Below, in pieces: positions 7,118-16,624 of a stretch of 64,000 nucleotides of DNA. Both the position numbers and the translations under genes were made by a program. The notes beneath the pieces are model-generated. The model worked only from the letters and a program-made list of their open reading frames with translations. It had not been told where the DNA came from and searched no databases. Origin of the DNA: Bacteroides neonati (lineage in GTDB: Bacteria; Bacteroidota; Bacteroidia; Bacteroidales; Bacteroidaceae); contig NZ_HG726029.1 of the NCBI RefSeq assembly GCF_000499785.1, positions 48,001-112,000 of the forward strand, read 5' to 3'. Position 1 is the first letter of the stretch. The number at the start of each line of letters is the position of its first letter.

Positions 7118-8839
7118 ATGAATCACAAATGGAATTATCAACCCATTACACACGAACAGGCAGAGACAAGCCGGGCATTGGCCCAGGAGTTGGGCATTAG
7201 TCCCATCCTGAGTCAACTCTTAGTGCAACGAGGAATTGAGCGGGCAGGCGATGCCCGGAAATTCTTTCGTCCGCAATTGCCCGACCTGCACGATCCGTTC
7301 TTGATGAAAGACATGGATTTGGCAGTCGAACGCCTGAATCAGGCAATGGGAAAGAAGGAGCGCATTCTGGTTTATGGAGATTACGATGTAGACGGCACTA
7401 CGGCAGTAGCGCTGGTTTACAAGTTTATACAACAGTTCTATTCGAACATTGATTATTACATCCCCGACCGCTACAATGAAGGGTACGGAATATCAAAAAT
7501 TGGTATCGATTATGCTGCCTCAACAGAGGTAGGGTTAATTATCGTACTAGACTGCGGCATCAAGGCGGTAGAAGAAATAACGTATGCCAAGCAGAAAGGC
7601 ATCGACTTTATCATCTGCGACCACCATGTGCCCGACGCCGTACTGCCACCCGCCGTAGCCATTCTCAATGCCAAGCGGCTCGACAACACCTATCCTTACA
7701 GCCACCTATCGGGCTGTGGCGTAGGATTCAAGTTCATGCAGGCATTTGCGATCAACAACGGCATCGAGTTTCACCACCTCATTCCGTTGCTCGATCTGGT
7801 AGCTGTGAGCATTGCTTCGGATATCGTACCCATCATGGGCGAAAACCGTATCTTGGCACACCACGGACTCAAGCAACTCAATAGCAATCCGAGCACGGGT
7901 ATGAAAGCTATCATCGACGTATGCGGACTGGCCGAGAAGGAGATTACCGTGAGCGACATCGTATTCAAGATAGGCCCGCGCATCAACGCATCGGGACGTA
8001 TCGAGAACGGGAAGAAAGCAGTCGACTTACTTACCGAAAAGGAGTTCTCGACCGCACTTGAAAAGGCCGGACAGATCAACCTCTACAACGAAACGCGCAA
8101 GGACCTCGACAAAAGCATGACCGAAGAGGCCAACCAGATTGTGGCCAACCTCGAGGGACTGATCGACCGCCGCTCCATCGTTATCTACAACGAAGACTGG
8201 CACAAAGGCGTTATCGGCATTGTAGCTTCGCGACTTACAGAGATCTATTACCGTCCCGCCGTGGTGTTGACCCGTACGGACAACATGGCCACCGGATCGG
8301 CACGTTCCGTTTCGGGTTTCGATGTGTACAAAGCCATTGAGCACTGCCGCGACCTGCTCGAGAACTTTGGTGGACACACCTATGCCGCCGGACTATCGAT
8401 GAAGGTCGAAAACGTACCTGCCTTTACCGAACGGTTCGAAGCGTTCGTCACCGAACACATCCTGCCCGAGCAGACCAGTCCGGTGATCGAGATCGATGCC
8501 GAGATTGACTTTCGCGACATCACACCCAAGTTCTATAGCGACCTGAAGAAGTTCAACCCCTTCGGACCCGACAATCAGAAGCCGATCTTCTGTACACACC
8601 ACGTCTACGACTACGGAACCAGTAAGGTGGTAGGACGCGATCAAGAGCATATCAAACTCGAGTTGGTGGATAATAAATCGAACAACGTCATGAACGGTAT
8701 TGCTTTCGGACAGAGCTCGCACGTGCGCTACATCAAGACGAAGCGCTCGTTCGACATCTGCTACACCATCGAGGAGAATACCCATAAACGCAACGAAGTA
8801 CAGTTACAGATAGAGGATATTGAGCCGATTGAACAATAA
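7118..8839 (+). CDS. recJ: Single-stranded-DNA-specific exonuclease RecJ
   Basis: This 573-residue protein matches RecJ, the 5'-3' exonuclease on single-stranded DNA used in recombination and mismatch repair. The DHH phosphoesterase motifs are DYDVDG at residues 88-93, LDCGIK, and CDHHVP with D168-H169-H170. The DHHA1 motif GGHTYAAG begins at 418, and the C-terminal OB-like region follows. ATG at 7118 is chosen because the open frame before it (from about 6974) is intergenic in character and lacks family similarity. The recQ gene follows after 22 bases, so the two repair genes form an operon. Confidence 0.95.
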   Translation: MNHKWNYQPITHEQAETSRALAQELGISPILSQLLVQRGIERAGDARKFFRPQLPDLHDPFLMKDMDLAVERLNQAMGKKERILVYGDYDVDGTTAVALVYKFIQQFYSNIDYYIPDRYNEGYGISKIGIDYAASTEVGLIIVLDCGIKAVEEITYAKQKGIDFIICDHHVPDAVLPPAVAILNAKRLDNTYPYSHLSGCGVGFKFMQAFAINNGIEFHHLIPLLDLVAVSIASDIVPIMGENRILAHHGLKQLNSNPSTGMKAIIDVCGLAEKEITVSDIVFKIGPRINASGRIENGKKAVDLLTEKEFSTALEKAGQINLYNETRKDLDKSMTEEANQIVANLEGLIDRRSIVIYNEDWHKGVIGIVASRLTEIYYRPAVVLTRTDNMATGSARSVSGFDVYKAIEHCRDLLENFGGHTYAAGLSMKVENVPAFTERFEAFVTEHILPEQTSPVIEIDAEIDFRDITPKFYSDLKKFNPFGPDNQKPIFCTHHVYDYGTSKVVGRDQEHIKLELVDNKSNNVMNGIAFGQSSHVRYIKTKRSFDICYTIEENTHKRNEVQLQIEDIEPIEQ

Positions 8840-8861
8840 CCCTGAACAATCGCCCACCGTT

Positions 8862-10766
8862 ATGCCGACTTATCGGGAGATTTTGAAACAATACTGGGGA
8901 TATGATGTCTTCCGCGATTTGCAGGAAGACATCATATCCAGTATCGGACAAGGAAAAGATACACTGGGGCTTATGCCCACCGGCGGTGGCAAGTCCATCA
9001 CGTTTCAAGTGCCCGCCCTTGCCCGCGAGGGACTCTGTATTGTCATCACCCCGCTCATCGCCCTGATGAAAGATCAGGTGCAGAACCTCCGCAAGCGAGG
9101 CATCAAAGCCGTAGCCATCTACTCGGGCATGAAGCGGCAAGAGATTATCGTGGCACTCGAAAACTGTATCTTCGGCGATTATAAGTTCCTATACATCTCG
9201 CCCGAACGGCTCGACACCGAGATATTCCGCACCAAGCTACGGTCGATGAACATCAGCATGATTACCGTCGACGAGAGTCACTGCATCTCGCAGTGGGGCT
9301 ACGATTTCCGTCCCGCCTATCTCAAAATAGCCGACATTCGCGAGCTCCTGCCCGGAGTTCCCGTACTGGCACTGACCGCTACCGCCACCCCCGAGGTGGT
9401 GAAGGATATTCAGGCCCGGCTCCACTTCCGCCAGGAAAATGTGTTCCGCATGAGTTTCGAGCGAAAGAATCTTGCCTACATCGTTCGCTCTACCGAGGAC
9501 AAAACCAGCGAACTGCTGCACATCCTCAAACGAATGCCCGGCAGCGCCATTGTCTATGCCCGTAGCCGCCGCCGCACCAAAGAGATCACCGGGCTGCTGC
9601 AAGGCGAAGGGATTACAGCCGATTTCTACCATGCCGGACTCGACAATGCCGTGAAAGACCTCCGACAGAAACGGTGGCAGAATGACGAATGTCGCGTAAT
9701 CGTAGCCACCAATGCCTTCGGTATGGGCATCGACAAACCCGACGTGCGCTTGGTAGTGCACCTCGATCTGCCCGATTCGCCCGAAGCCTACTTTCAGGAA
9801 GCCGGGCGTGCCGGACGCGATGGCGAAAAGGCGTATGCCGTTATCCTCTACTCCCGGTCGGATAAAACAACCCTGCACAAACGCATTCCCGATACCTTTC
9901 CCGACAAAGACTACATCAAGGATGTGTACGAGCACCTGCAATATTACTATCAGATGGCCATGGGCGACGGACAAGACTGCGTCAAAGAGTTCAATCTCGA
10001 AGAGTTTTGCCGCACGTTCAAGTACTTCCCTGTTCCGGCCCACAGCGCACTCAAGATACTTACCCAGGCAGGCTATCTCGAATATACCGACGAGCAAGAC
10101 AATGCCTCGCGTATCATCTTCTCCATCCGCCGCGAAGAACTCTATAAACTGCGCGAGATGCCGGGCGAGGCCGAAAAGCTACTGCAAACGATACTGCGTG
10201 CCTACACCGGACTCTTCACCGACTATGCCTACATCAGCGAAACGGCACTGTCGGTTTACTCGGGTATGCCCGTGCCCAAGGTGTACGAACTGCTCAAGGT
10301 GCTGGCCAAGCGGCACATCATCGACTACATTCCCCACAAAAAGACGCCCTACATTATCTATACGCGCGAGCGAATGGACAGGCAGCGCCTTCACCTCTCG
10401 CGCAGCGTATACGAAGACCGTAAGGAGCGATACGAAACACGCATCCGGGCGATGGTCGAATACGTCACTTCCGAAAGCATCTGTCGCAGTCGGATGCTGC
10501 TTCGCTACTTTGGCGAAACAGACCACCGCAACTGCGGACAGTGCGATGTCTGCCTCAGTGGTCGCGCTACCGACGAGCTGCCCGCCAATCTTCTCGACGA
10601 ACTGAAGGAACAAATCATCACTTTGACAGAGGAGCATCCCCTCACACCGGCCGATATAGCCGACCGCCTTCACACCAACCGCGATACATTGACCCAAACC
10701 ATACAGTACCTCGTAGACGAAGGTGAATTGAACATGAAAGACGGGCTGATAGGAAAGAAAAATTAA
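8862..10766 (+). CDS. recQ: ATP-dependent DNA helicase RecQ
   Basis: This 634-residue superfamily 2 helicase has motif I PTGGGKS (K44), motif II DESH (137-140), the SHCISQWGYDFRPAY motif typical of RecQ, and motif VI GRAGRDG from 315. A C-terminal zinc region with four Cys (CRSRM, then NCGQCDVC) is present at about 541-565. No clear HRDC domain follows; the last 70 residues look like a winged helix. ATG at 8862 is preferred over an in-frame TTG at 8820 that would overlap recJ. It works with RecJ in recombinational repair. Confidence 0.94.
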   Translation: MPTYREILKQYWGYDVFRDLQEDIISSIGQGKDTLGLMPTGGGKSITFQVPALAREGLCIVITPLIALMKDQVQNLRKRGIKAVAIYSGMKRQEIIVALENCIFGDYKFLYISPERLDTEIFRTKLRSMNISMITVDESHCISQWGYDFRPAYLKIADIRELLPGVPVLALTATATPEVVKDIQARLHFRQENVFRMSFERKNLAYIVRSTEDKTSELLHILKRMPGSAIVYARSRRRTKEITGLLQGEGITADFYHAGLDNAVKDLRQKRWQNDECRVIVATNAFGMGIDKPDVRLVVHLDLPDSPEAYFQEAGRAGRDGEKAYAVILYSRSDKTTLHKRIPDTFPDKDYIKDVYEHLQYYYQMAMGDGQDCVKEFNLEEFCRTFKYFPVPAHSALKILTQAGYLEYTDEQDNASRIIFSIRREELYKLREMPGEAEKLLQTILRAYTGLFTDYAYISETALSVYSGMPVPKVYELLKVLAKRHIIDYIPHKKTPYIIYTRERMDRQRLHLSRSVYEDRKERYETRIRAMVEYVTSESICRSRMLLRYFGETDHRNCGQCDVCLSGRATDELPANLLDELKEQIITLTEEHPLTPADIADRLHTNRDTLTQTIQYLVDEGELNMKDGLIGKKN

Positions 10767-10784
10767 GATTACATCTCAAAAGCG

Positions 10785-10812
10785 ATATTTCGGATGCAAC
10801 AGACCGAAATAT
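10785..10812. repeat. 9-bp perfect inverted repeat downstream of recQ
   Basis: ATATTTCGG at 10785-10793 is mirrored by CCGAAATAT at 10804-10812, with a 10-base loop. It lies 18 bases after the recQ stop and just upstream of the presumed promoter of the TPR gene. It lacks a long T-run, so it could be a weak terminator or an operator. Confidence 0.55.
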
Positions 10813-10825
10813 AGACAAGATTCAT

Positions 10826-10833
10826 TATTTTTG
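10826..10833 (+). promoter_or_regulatory. Bacteroidetes -7 box (TAnnTTTG) for the TPR gene
   Basis: TATTTTTG matches the Bacteroidetes -7 consensus TAnnTTTG and lies 28 bases before the ATG at 10862. No convincing -33 TTTG was seen at the expected distance. Confidence 0.5.
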
Positions 10834-10861
10834 CACCATAGAATCAAAACAACATATCCCT

Positions 10862-11824
10862 ATGGCGAACTTCTTTAAATCTTTCTTCACCGGAAAAACA
10901 GACAATCCGGACAGTGACAAACAAAAAAATGATAAGAAAAACTTCGAGATCTTCAAATACGACGGCCTGCGCGCGCAACGCATGGGACGTCCCGACTATG
11001 CCGTGAAATGCTTTACCGAAGCCCTGGCCATCGAAGAAGATTTTGAAACACTGGGCTACCTCAGCCAACTCTACATACAAATGGGCGAGCTGCCCAAAGC
11101 ACAAGAGATTCTGCACCGCATGGTCGAGTTGGAACCCGAACTGACGAGCACCTACCTCACCATGGCCCATGTATGCTTCCTGCAGGAAGACTATCCGGCG
11201 ATGCAGCAAGCAGCGCAAACCGCCATCACCCTCGAGGCCGATAATGCCGTGGCGCACTACCTCATGGGCAAGGCGACAAAAGGGCTGAACGATGCGCTGA
11301 TGACTGTGGCGCACCTAACCAGAGCCATTACGCTGAAAGAAGATTATACCGAAGCGCGTCTGCTGCGTGCCGAAGCATTGCTCGACATGGCGCAAGCGGG
11401 CGAGGCACGCAAGGACATCGATGCCATTCTGGAGCTACACCCCGACGAAGAGGCAGCTATCCTGTTGCGCGGTAAGATAAGCGAAGCGCAAAACGATCAA
11501 GAATCGGCCGAAGCGGATTATCAGAGCGTGACCGAGGTCAATCCGTTCAACGAACAGGCGTACCTCTATCTGGGACAGCTATACATCGCACAAAAGAAAC
11601 TGGCCGAAGCCATCGAACTGTTTGACGAGGCCATCGAGCTCAACCCGAACTTCGGAGCAGCGTATCACGAAAGAGGTCGCGCCAAGCTGCTCAATGGCGA
11701 CAAAGAGGGTTCGATAGCGGACATGAAGAAATCATTGGAGCTCAATCCCAAAGAGGGAGAAAACCTGAGCGGACAGTTCAATAACCAGCCGGGAGTCGGC
11801 AGTACGAACGTATTGGGGCTGTAA
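10862..11824 (+). CDS. Tetratricopeptide repeat protein
   Basis: This 320-residue protein is made almost entirely of TPR units of 34 residues, with the usual small/large residue pattern (for example EAIELFDEAIELNPNFGAAY). No signal peptide or membrane segment is seen, so it is probably cytoplasmic. TPR solenoids mediate protein-protein contacts; the partner is unknown. It has its own promoter box and ends before a set of palindromic repeats and a strong hairpin separating it from the convergent transporter gene. Confidence 0.85.
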   Translation: MANFFKSFFTGKTDNPDSDKQKNDKKNFEIFKYDGLRAQRMGRPDYAVKCFTEALAIEEDFETLGYLSQLYIQMGELPKAQEILHRMVELEPELTSTYLTMAHVCFLQEDYPAMQQAAQTAITLEADNAVAHYLMGKATKGLNDALMTVAHLTRAITLKEDYTEARLLRAEALLDMAQAGEARKDIDAILELHPDEEAAILLRGKISEAQNDQESAEADYQSVTEVNPFNEQAYLYLGQLYIAQKKLAEAIELFDEAIELNPNFGAAYHERGRAKLLNGDKEGSIADMKKSLELNPKEGENLSGQFNNQPGVGSTNVLGL

Positions 11825-11930
11825 CACCTATCACCACTTGGTCTGAGGCGCAGGCTCTATCTACCAAAACCACAAGCCCAAAACGTCCAATACAGCGGTT
11901 CAAATAGCAAAAGTACCAGAAAGAAAGAGA

Positions 11931-12015
11931 TTCTCACCAAGGTGGGGAGACCTTCCCACCCGGGTGGGTAAACCTTCTCACCTAGGTGGGGAGATATTCT
12001 CACCTAGGTGAGAAA
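11931..12015. repeat. Four tandem 22-bp palindromic units (CACCnnGGTG cores)
   Basis: Four units each carry the palindromic core CACC-NN-GGTG, with centre dinucleotides AA, CG, TA and TA. The core centres fall at 11939.5, 11961.5, 11983.5 and 12005.5, exactly 22 bases apart. Flanks are TTCT/TTCC on the left and GGGAGA, GGTAAA or AGAAA on the right. Unit 4 (TTCTCACCTAGGTGAGAA) is a perfect palindrome. The array lies between convergent genes. Confidence 0.85.
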
Positions 12016-12021
12016 GCAATT

Positions 12022-12078
12022 CTGCCCGTACCTTTACCATTCTTTCCCTAAGGAAGAGAGTGGCAAAGGTACGGGCAG
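12022..12078. terminator. Bidirectional terminator-like hairpin
   Basis: CTGCCCGTACCTTT at 12022-12035 is perfectly mirrored by AAAGGTACGGGCAG at 12065-12078. The 29-base loop can pair partly. It sits between the convergent TPR and transporter genes, directly after the palindrome array. It has no long T-run, so function as a terminator is inferred from position and stem strength. Confidence 0.6.
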
Positions 12079-12100
12079 TTTCGTGCAGAGAGTAAGGCAT

Positions 12101-13336
12101 TTACTCCATATTGTCCGTTTTCGGACGGAGGAAATAGAGTTGCAGGCAAAGTGCCAGCAGCACCACCCCCGCCAAAAAGGCAAATCCCAGCCCCAAACGG
12201 CCACCATCGGTCCACTTTCCGAGCAGATCGGTTACGGCGGCACCGGCAAACACACCGGCCATATTCATAATTCCATAAGCGGTAGCGCGGTATTTCGCCG
12301 ACACGAATTGGCAAAGAATAGGCATGTTGTTGGCATCGAACATTCCGAACCCGATACCAAACAGCAGTCCGGCACCCACTATACTGAGAAAATGATGCCC
12401 AAAACCCAGCAGTATCAATGCCGGAATGGTTATGCCCAATCCAATAGCCCCCGTATACACGCGCCCACGAATATTCTTTTGTACCCAGCGGTCGGACAAC
12501 AGCCCGCCCACAATGACTCCGATAAACGAAGAGACGGCGATGGTTATGGTGGAGATAGGTCCGGCTTCGGACATGGGAATGCCCAGACTTTCGGCAAAGA
12601 GCGTAGGTAACCAGTTCTTCGTAGCCCAACCGGGCAGACTGGGAACAGCAAAATAGAACAGGATAACCCAGAAGGCGATATTGCCCAGCAGCAGAGAGAG
12701 CCCTCTGAAGGGCGATGTGCGCTCTTCGTTCGCAGATCGGGCTATCTTCTCCATCTCGGTATGCTCTTTATTTTCGTGCAGAAACAACATCAACACCAAG
12801 GCGTAGACAATGCCGATGATGCCAAACCCATGGAAGGTAGTATGCCAATTATAGGCAGCTGCCACCGTTGCGCCAAAGCCACCGATGGCTTGTCCGGTAT
12901 AGAGACCGGTCATGTGAATACCAATGGCCAAAGAGCGCGATTTGTCCTTGTGCCAGTCGGCTATCAGCGATAATCCTGCGGGGATGTACAATGCTTCGCT
13001 AACCCCCATCAACGCACGCAACCAATAGAGTTGGTCGAAGGTTTCGGCGTAGCCCATGCCGTAGGTCACCGTCGACCACACGAACAAGCTGCCCACAATG
13101 AGCCATTTCCGGTTGAGTCGGTCGGCAATCATACCCGCCATGGGGCTCACCAACCCATATATCCACAGGAAGATAGCCATCAGCCGGCCAAAGTTGGTGG
13201 CGGACTGAAGCTCGACGATATCAACCTGCATCGCCTCTTTCATCGTCGACAGCATTTGCCTGTCCATATAGTTGAGCAACGCCACAAACCACAACAGTCC
13301 GACGACTATCCACGGGTAATATTTGTTGTTTTTCAT
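12101..13336 (-). CDS. MFS transporter of the sialic-acid locus (NanT-like)
   Basis: This 411-residue major facilitator protein has about twelve hydrophobic segments, and its N-terminus (WFVALLNYMDRQMLSTM) and GMIADRLNRKW loop are typical of the anion:cation symporter branch. It closes a locus containing sialidase, esterase and N-acetylneuraminate lyase, so import of free sialic acid through the inner membrane is the likely job. It follows the sialidase gene by 24 bases and is probably in the same transcript. Other sugar acids cannot be excluded from sequence alone. Confidence 0.82.
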   Translation of the reverse strand: MKNNKYYPWIVVGLLWFVALLNYMDRQMLSTMKEAMQVDIVELQSATNFGRLMAIFLWIYGLVSPMAGMIADRLNRKWLIVGSLFVWSTVTYGMGYAETFDQLYWLRALMGVSEALYIPAGLSLIADWHKDKSRSLAIGIHMTGLYTGQAIGGFGATVAAAYNWHTTFHGFGIIGIVYALVLMLFLHENKEHTEMEKIARSANEERTSPFRGLSLLLGNIAFWVILFYFAVPSLPGWATKNWLPTLFAESLGIPMSEAGPISTITIAVSSFIGVIVGGLLSDRWVQKNIRGRVYTGAIGLGITIPALILLGFGHHFLSIVGAGLLFGIGFGMFDANNMPILCQFVSAKYRATAYGIMNMAGVFAGAAVTDLLGKWTDGGRLGLGFAFLAGVVLLALCLQLYFLRPKTDNME

Positions 13337-13360
13337 ATACTTAATGATTGGTTCTAATGA

Positions 13361-14998
13361 CTATTTACCGATCAGCTCCTCGAGTTTTACTTGCTGAAAG
13401 GCCATCTGCGCCTGACTGCTTTCGTAAAAGACGCCAATCGTGGATTCATCGACGGAGGTGATGCAGGAGTAGCCGAAACTGCCATACTCGTCGAGCAGTA
13501 TCTTGCGGTCTGCCGACCACGTGCGTCCGTCGTCGAAGCTGACTTTGAGCGTCATGTGGTCGCGGCTGTTGTACGACTCGGGGTTGCAGAAGAGCAGTAT
13601 CGACTTCTCCACTCCCTTGTGGCGGTACGTGTGCCGGTGCAAGCTGGCCATGCAGGTGGGTTCGACGAGAGCCTTGCGCGACGTGGGGTGCTCGGTCCAT
13701 GTCTCGCCCAGATCGGAGGTTACACAGATGCGGCGGCCGTTGACCTCTTTGTTGCCGTGATTGCGGTTATCGCGCATATTGAGCATGATATCGCCATTGC
13801 TCAACTCCACCGCCATGCACTCGGTGGTGTTGTGGTAGGCGGGGCGGCTGGTTACCCAAGTGTTTCCTCCGTCCTTGCTATAAGTGATGTTCGAGAAAGG
13901 AAGCCCCTCCTTGTCGCGTCCTTGCGTGGGAAACACGAGTGTACCGTCTTTGAGCGTGATGCCGTGGCCGGGGGCAGGAGCAAAAAGCCACCATTCGGGG
14001 TGCTTGGTCTGTGCGGTGATATTGATCGGTTCGCTCCACGTTTGCCCGTCGTCAAGGCTTTTGGTGATAAGGAACTGGCTGGTCTCTTTCACGCCCAAGC
14101 CCGGCTGTGAGCCTTTGGCGTGCCACTGATGAATCCAGCGGGTGCTGTCTTTCGTGATTCCCTCTACCCACCGGCCGGTTTTTCCATCGAGCACCCCGTG
14201 CATCCAGAGTCCGGCTACGTAGATCGCTCCGGTCTGCCGGTCGACCAGTACACAGGCATCACTGACGCCGTTATATTTTTCGGGCAATCCGCCCCACTCC
14301 TTGCGGTCGAGAACGACCTGCATCGGTTGCCACGTGGCTCCTCCGTCGAAGCTGCGATTCAGGGCGATATCGATATCGCCTTGCAAGTCGCGCGAGGTGT
14401 CGTAGCGTGCATCGTACACGGCCAGCAGGGTTCCTTTCTGCGAGGTGGCGATGCCGGGGATGCGCGAGGTGTGTACCCCATCTTGTTGGTACTGCCGCAC
14501 GGCAACGCCGGTTCGCAAGGCTACCAGCGGGCGGACGGTGATCGGGGTAACCTTACCCAGATCGGTCTTCACTGCCGTGCACGAGAGCTGTATGCGGTGT
14601 GCAAGGTCTATTTTATCTTTCAGTTTGACGGACAGCCAAACGATGGTTGTGTCGGCTTGCAACGAGAGCGGATATTTAAAAGTAACCTTAGAGGTTGCAG
14701 GCTGCGGAGCCGTCAAAAGCGTTTTCGCCGAAAAGCTACCATTCTTAGCAGCAGCATACAAGCAGACACTTTCGATGTCATCAAGCCGGGTAGTGCCCTT
14801 TAAAGAGCATACAATATCTTTAATCAAACGGGCATCTTCACCACTCTTTATCAGTTCAAGGCGCAATACAGGGTTGGCCTCTTTCAAAGTTAATACGGGG
14901 AGCAAAGGCTGAAACTGATTGACCTGTACCTGCCCCAAAGCGGACAAGCACAACAGCAAAAATGAGCAAGTGAGATAAAAACAAGGATAATTCTTCAT
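13361..14998 (-). CDS. nanH: GH33 exo-alpha-sialidase
   Basis: This 545-residue secreted protein begins with a signal peptide (LLLCLSALGQ). Residues of about 25-160 form a beta-rich N-terminal domain as in Bacteroides sialidases. The six-bladed catalytic domain starts with SRIPGIA (the RIP arginine) and has five Asp boxes: SFDGGATW, SLDDGQTW, SKDGGNTW, TSDLGETW and SFDDGRTW. LNMRDNRNH holds another active-site Arg, VEPTC the Glu, and FGYSC the nucleophilic Tyr region (family knowledge). It releases terminal sialic acids from host glycans in the periplasm or at the cell surface. Confidence 0.93.
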   Translation of the reverse strand: MKNYPCFYLTCSFLLLCLSALGQVQVNQFQPLLPVLTLKEANPVLRLELIKSGEDARLIKDIVCSLKGTTRLDDIESVCLYAAAKNGSFSAKTLLTAPQPATSKVTFKYPLSLQADTTIVWLSVKLKDKIDLAHRIQLSCTAVKTDLGKVTPITVRPLVALRTGVAVRQYQQDGVHTSRIPGIATSQKGTLLAVYDARYDTSRDLQGDIDIALNRSFDGGATWQPMQVVLDRKEWGGLPEKYNGVSDACVLVDRQTGAIYVAGLWMHGVLDGKTGRWVEGITKDSTRWIHQWHAKGSQPGLGVKETSQFLITKSLDDGQTWSEPINITAQTKHPEWWLFAPAPGHGITLKDGTLVFPTQGRDKEGLPFSNITYSKDGGNTWVTSRPAYHNTTECMAVELSNGDIMLNMRDNRNHGNKEVNGRRICVTSDLGETWTEHPTSRKALVEPTCMASLHRHTYRHKGVEKSILLFCNPESYNSRDHMTLKVSFDDGRTWSADRKILLDEYGSFGYSCITSVDESTIGVFYESSQAQMAFQQVKLEELIGK

Positions 14999-15025
14999 AC
15001 GTTATACTATAGATCGATCAACATT

Positions 15026-16474
15026 TTACTCTACATCCGTCCGGAACGGAGAGGCTGGCAGATTATCTTTATTAAAGAGATTCACATCGGGTACATGCGC
15101 CCAACCATACCTCACGGCAACCGGAGACTGTACATGAGGAGAACTCACTACGACTGTGTTTCCTTTGATTTCGGCTTTGGCCGGCACAAACTGTTTATCT
15201 TCGCCGGCAATGGTAAACCCTTTCAGTTCTTTACCTTTAGCCATAAGCCCTCTGCCCACCTGCGAGAAATGGATTGTCATTTGATTACCTTGCCTTTCGG
15301 AGAACTGATAGACGGGGCCGGAATAAGGTATATTCTCACCATAGGCCAACGCCCGGGCTGCCAACGACAGCCGATAGCCAACGGGCTGTTTGTGGGTGGG
15401 ATGAATGTCATTGGCATCGCCACAATCGACCGTAACCACCATTGCCGTATAAGGAGTCGACTTCAACGTGAGCAATTGTGCTTCACGGATTTCGGGCGAT
15501 TGATTTTTAAACGGCGCTATCTGTACGAATAGAAAAGGAAGGTTTGGCTGCTTCCAATCCTCTCTCCAGTTCTTTATCATCAACGGAAAAAGTGTTTGAT
15601 ACTGTTTGGTTCTACCATCATTCGATTCACCTTGATACCATGCTACACCTTTAATGGCATAGGGTTGTAAGGGGCGAATCATCCCGTTGTAATGTCCGGA
15701 AACATGTCGTTGTTCTGCCGGATTGCTCGGTGCTTCCCCCACTCCCCCTCCGCGTTTATAGACGGCTTGCTTTTGAGCAAAATCGATCAACGAACGGTCG
15801 TATCGCTCTACTATGGCGCGCAGATCGGGGTATTGCTCCAGCTCGGCTCTGGCAGTCCAGTATTCAGCGGGCGTTCCACCCACAGCCGAAAAGAGAATAC
15901 CTACCGGACGATTGACTGCTTTATGCAGATCGCGTGCAAAGAAGTAGCCCACACAGGAGAATTCGCTGACTGTCTGTGGTGAGCACACCTGCCATTTGCT
16001 ACGGGCATCATCGACCGGCTCGTCGGCATTCATCCGAGGTACATAGTATTCTCGAATCAGTGGATAGTTGGCTGCATCGCGTTCCTGCTCCCAGTTCACA
16101 ATGGGATTCTGCCCTTGACGGGGACCCAACTGACGCTCCATATTCGACTGTCCGCTACAAATCCACACTTCACCCACATATATATCGGTTGCTTCTACCC
16201 GATTCTCTTTACCCGAAATGGTTAGCACGTAGGGACCGCCGTGGGGCATCGCATCGAGTTCGACCAGCCAGCGTCCCTCTTTTTCGACAGCTTGTTTGCG
16301 CTGTCCGTTAAACTCGACGATAACCGACTCGTTTTTATCTGCCGTTCCCCAAACGGGAACCTTAACACCTTGCTGAAAAACAGCGTGATCGGTAAACAGG
16401 CTATTGGGCACTACCTTTGCTTGTGCACAACAACTGCCTAGTAAAATCGCTAAAAAAAGAAATTGTTTTTTCAT
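15026..16474 (-). CDS. Sialate O-acetylesterase (SGNH/DUF303 family)
   Basis: This 482-residue secreted esterase has a signal peptide (FLAILLGSCCAQA), an N-terminal beta domain (NSLFTDHAVFQQGVKVPVWG), and an SGNH hydrolase domain with the nucleophile S110 in CSGQSNME. The C-terminal catalytic pair is in DIHPTHKQPVGYRL. It should remove O-acetyl groups from sialic acids so that the sialidase and lyase can act. ATG at 16474 is preferred to a TTG ten codons upstream because it directly precedes the MKKQFLFL signal sequence. It lies 27 bases upstream of the sialidase gene. Confidence 0.9.
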   Translation of the reverse strand: MKKQFLFLAILLGSCCAQAKVVPNSLFTDHAVFQQGVKVPVWGTADKNESVIVEFNGQRKQAVEKEGRWLVELDAMPHGGPYVLTISGKENRVEATDIYVGEVWICSGQSNMERQLGPRQGQNPIVNWEQERDAANYPLIREYYVPRMNADEPVDDARSKWQVCSPQTVSEFSCVGYFFARDLHKAVNRPVGILFSAVGGTPAEYWTARAELEQYPDLRAIVERYDRSLIDFAQKQAVYKRGGGVGEAPSNPAEQRHVSGHYNGMIRPLQPYAIKGVAWYQGESNDGRTKQYQTLFPLMIKNWREDWKQPNLPFLFVQIAPFKNQSPEIREAQLLTLKSTPYTAMVVTVDCGDANDIHPTHKQPVGYRLSLAARALAYGENIPYSGPVYQFSERQGNQMTIHFSQVGRGLMAKGKELKGFTIAGEDKQFVPAKAEIKGNTVVVSSPHVQSPVAVRYGWAHVPDVNLFNKDNLPASPFRTDVE

Positions 16475-16624
16475 CTTATATTTTAATTTATATTTGATAC
16501 CCAACAGACACAGCTACCCGGGCACATATCTTACATACTGTAAACAGAGCGCATAAAACAACCGAAACTGATTAAGAGCAGTATCCTATATCTCTTCAGA
16601 TCATAGATATTGATTGTATGCGTT

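Noticed and set aside
9237..10097. A 286-codon minus-strand frame inside recQ
   Set aside because: It is antisense to the helicase motifs and has no protein-family character.
12008..12610. A 200-codon plus-strand frame overlapping the transporter gene
   Set aside because: It is antisense to the MFS transporter coding sequence and has no domain features.
14120..14803. A 227-codon plus-strand frame inside the sialidase gene
   Set aside because: It is an antisense shadow of the GH33 gene, whose Asp boxes leave no doubt about the true strand.
16505..16624. Possible terminator between the BNR gene and the esterase gene
   Set aside because: Only a 6-base stem (ATATCT/AGATAT) was found, with no T-run. 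It is too weak to call.
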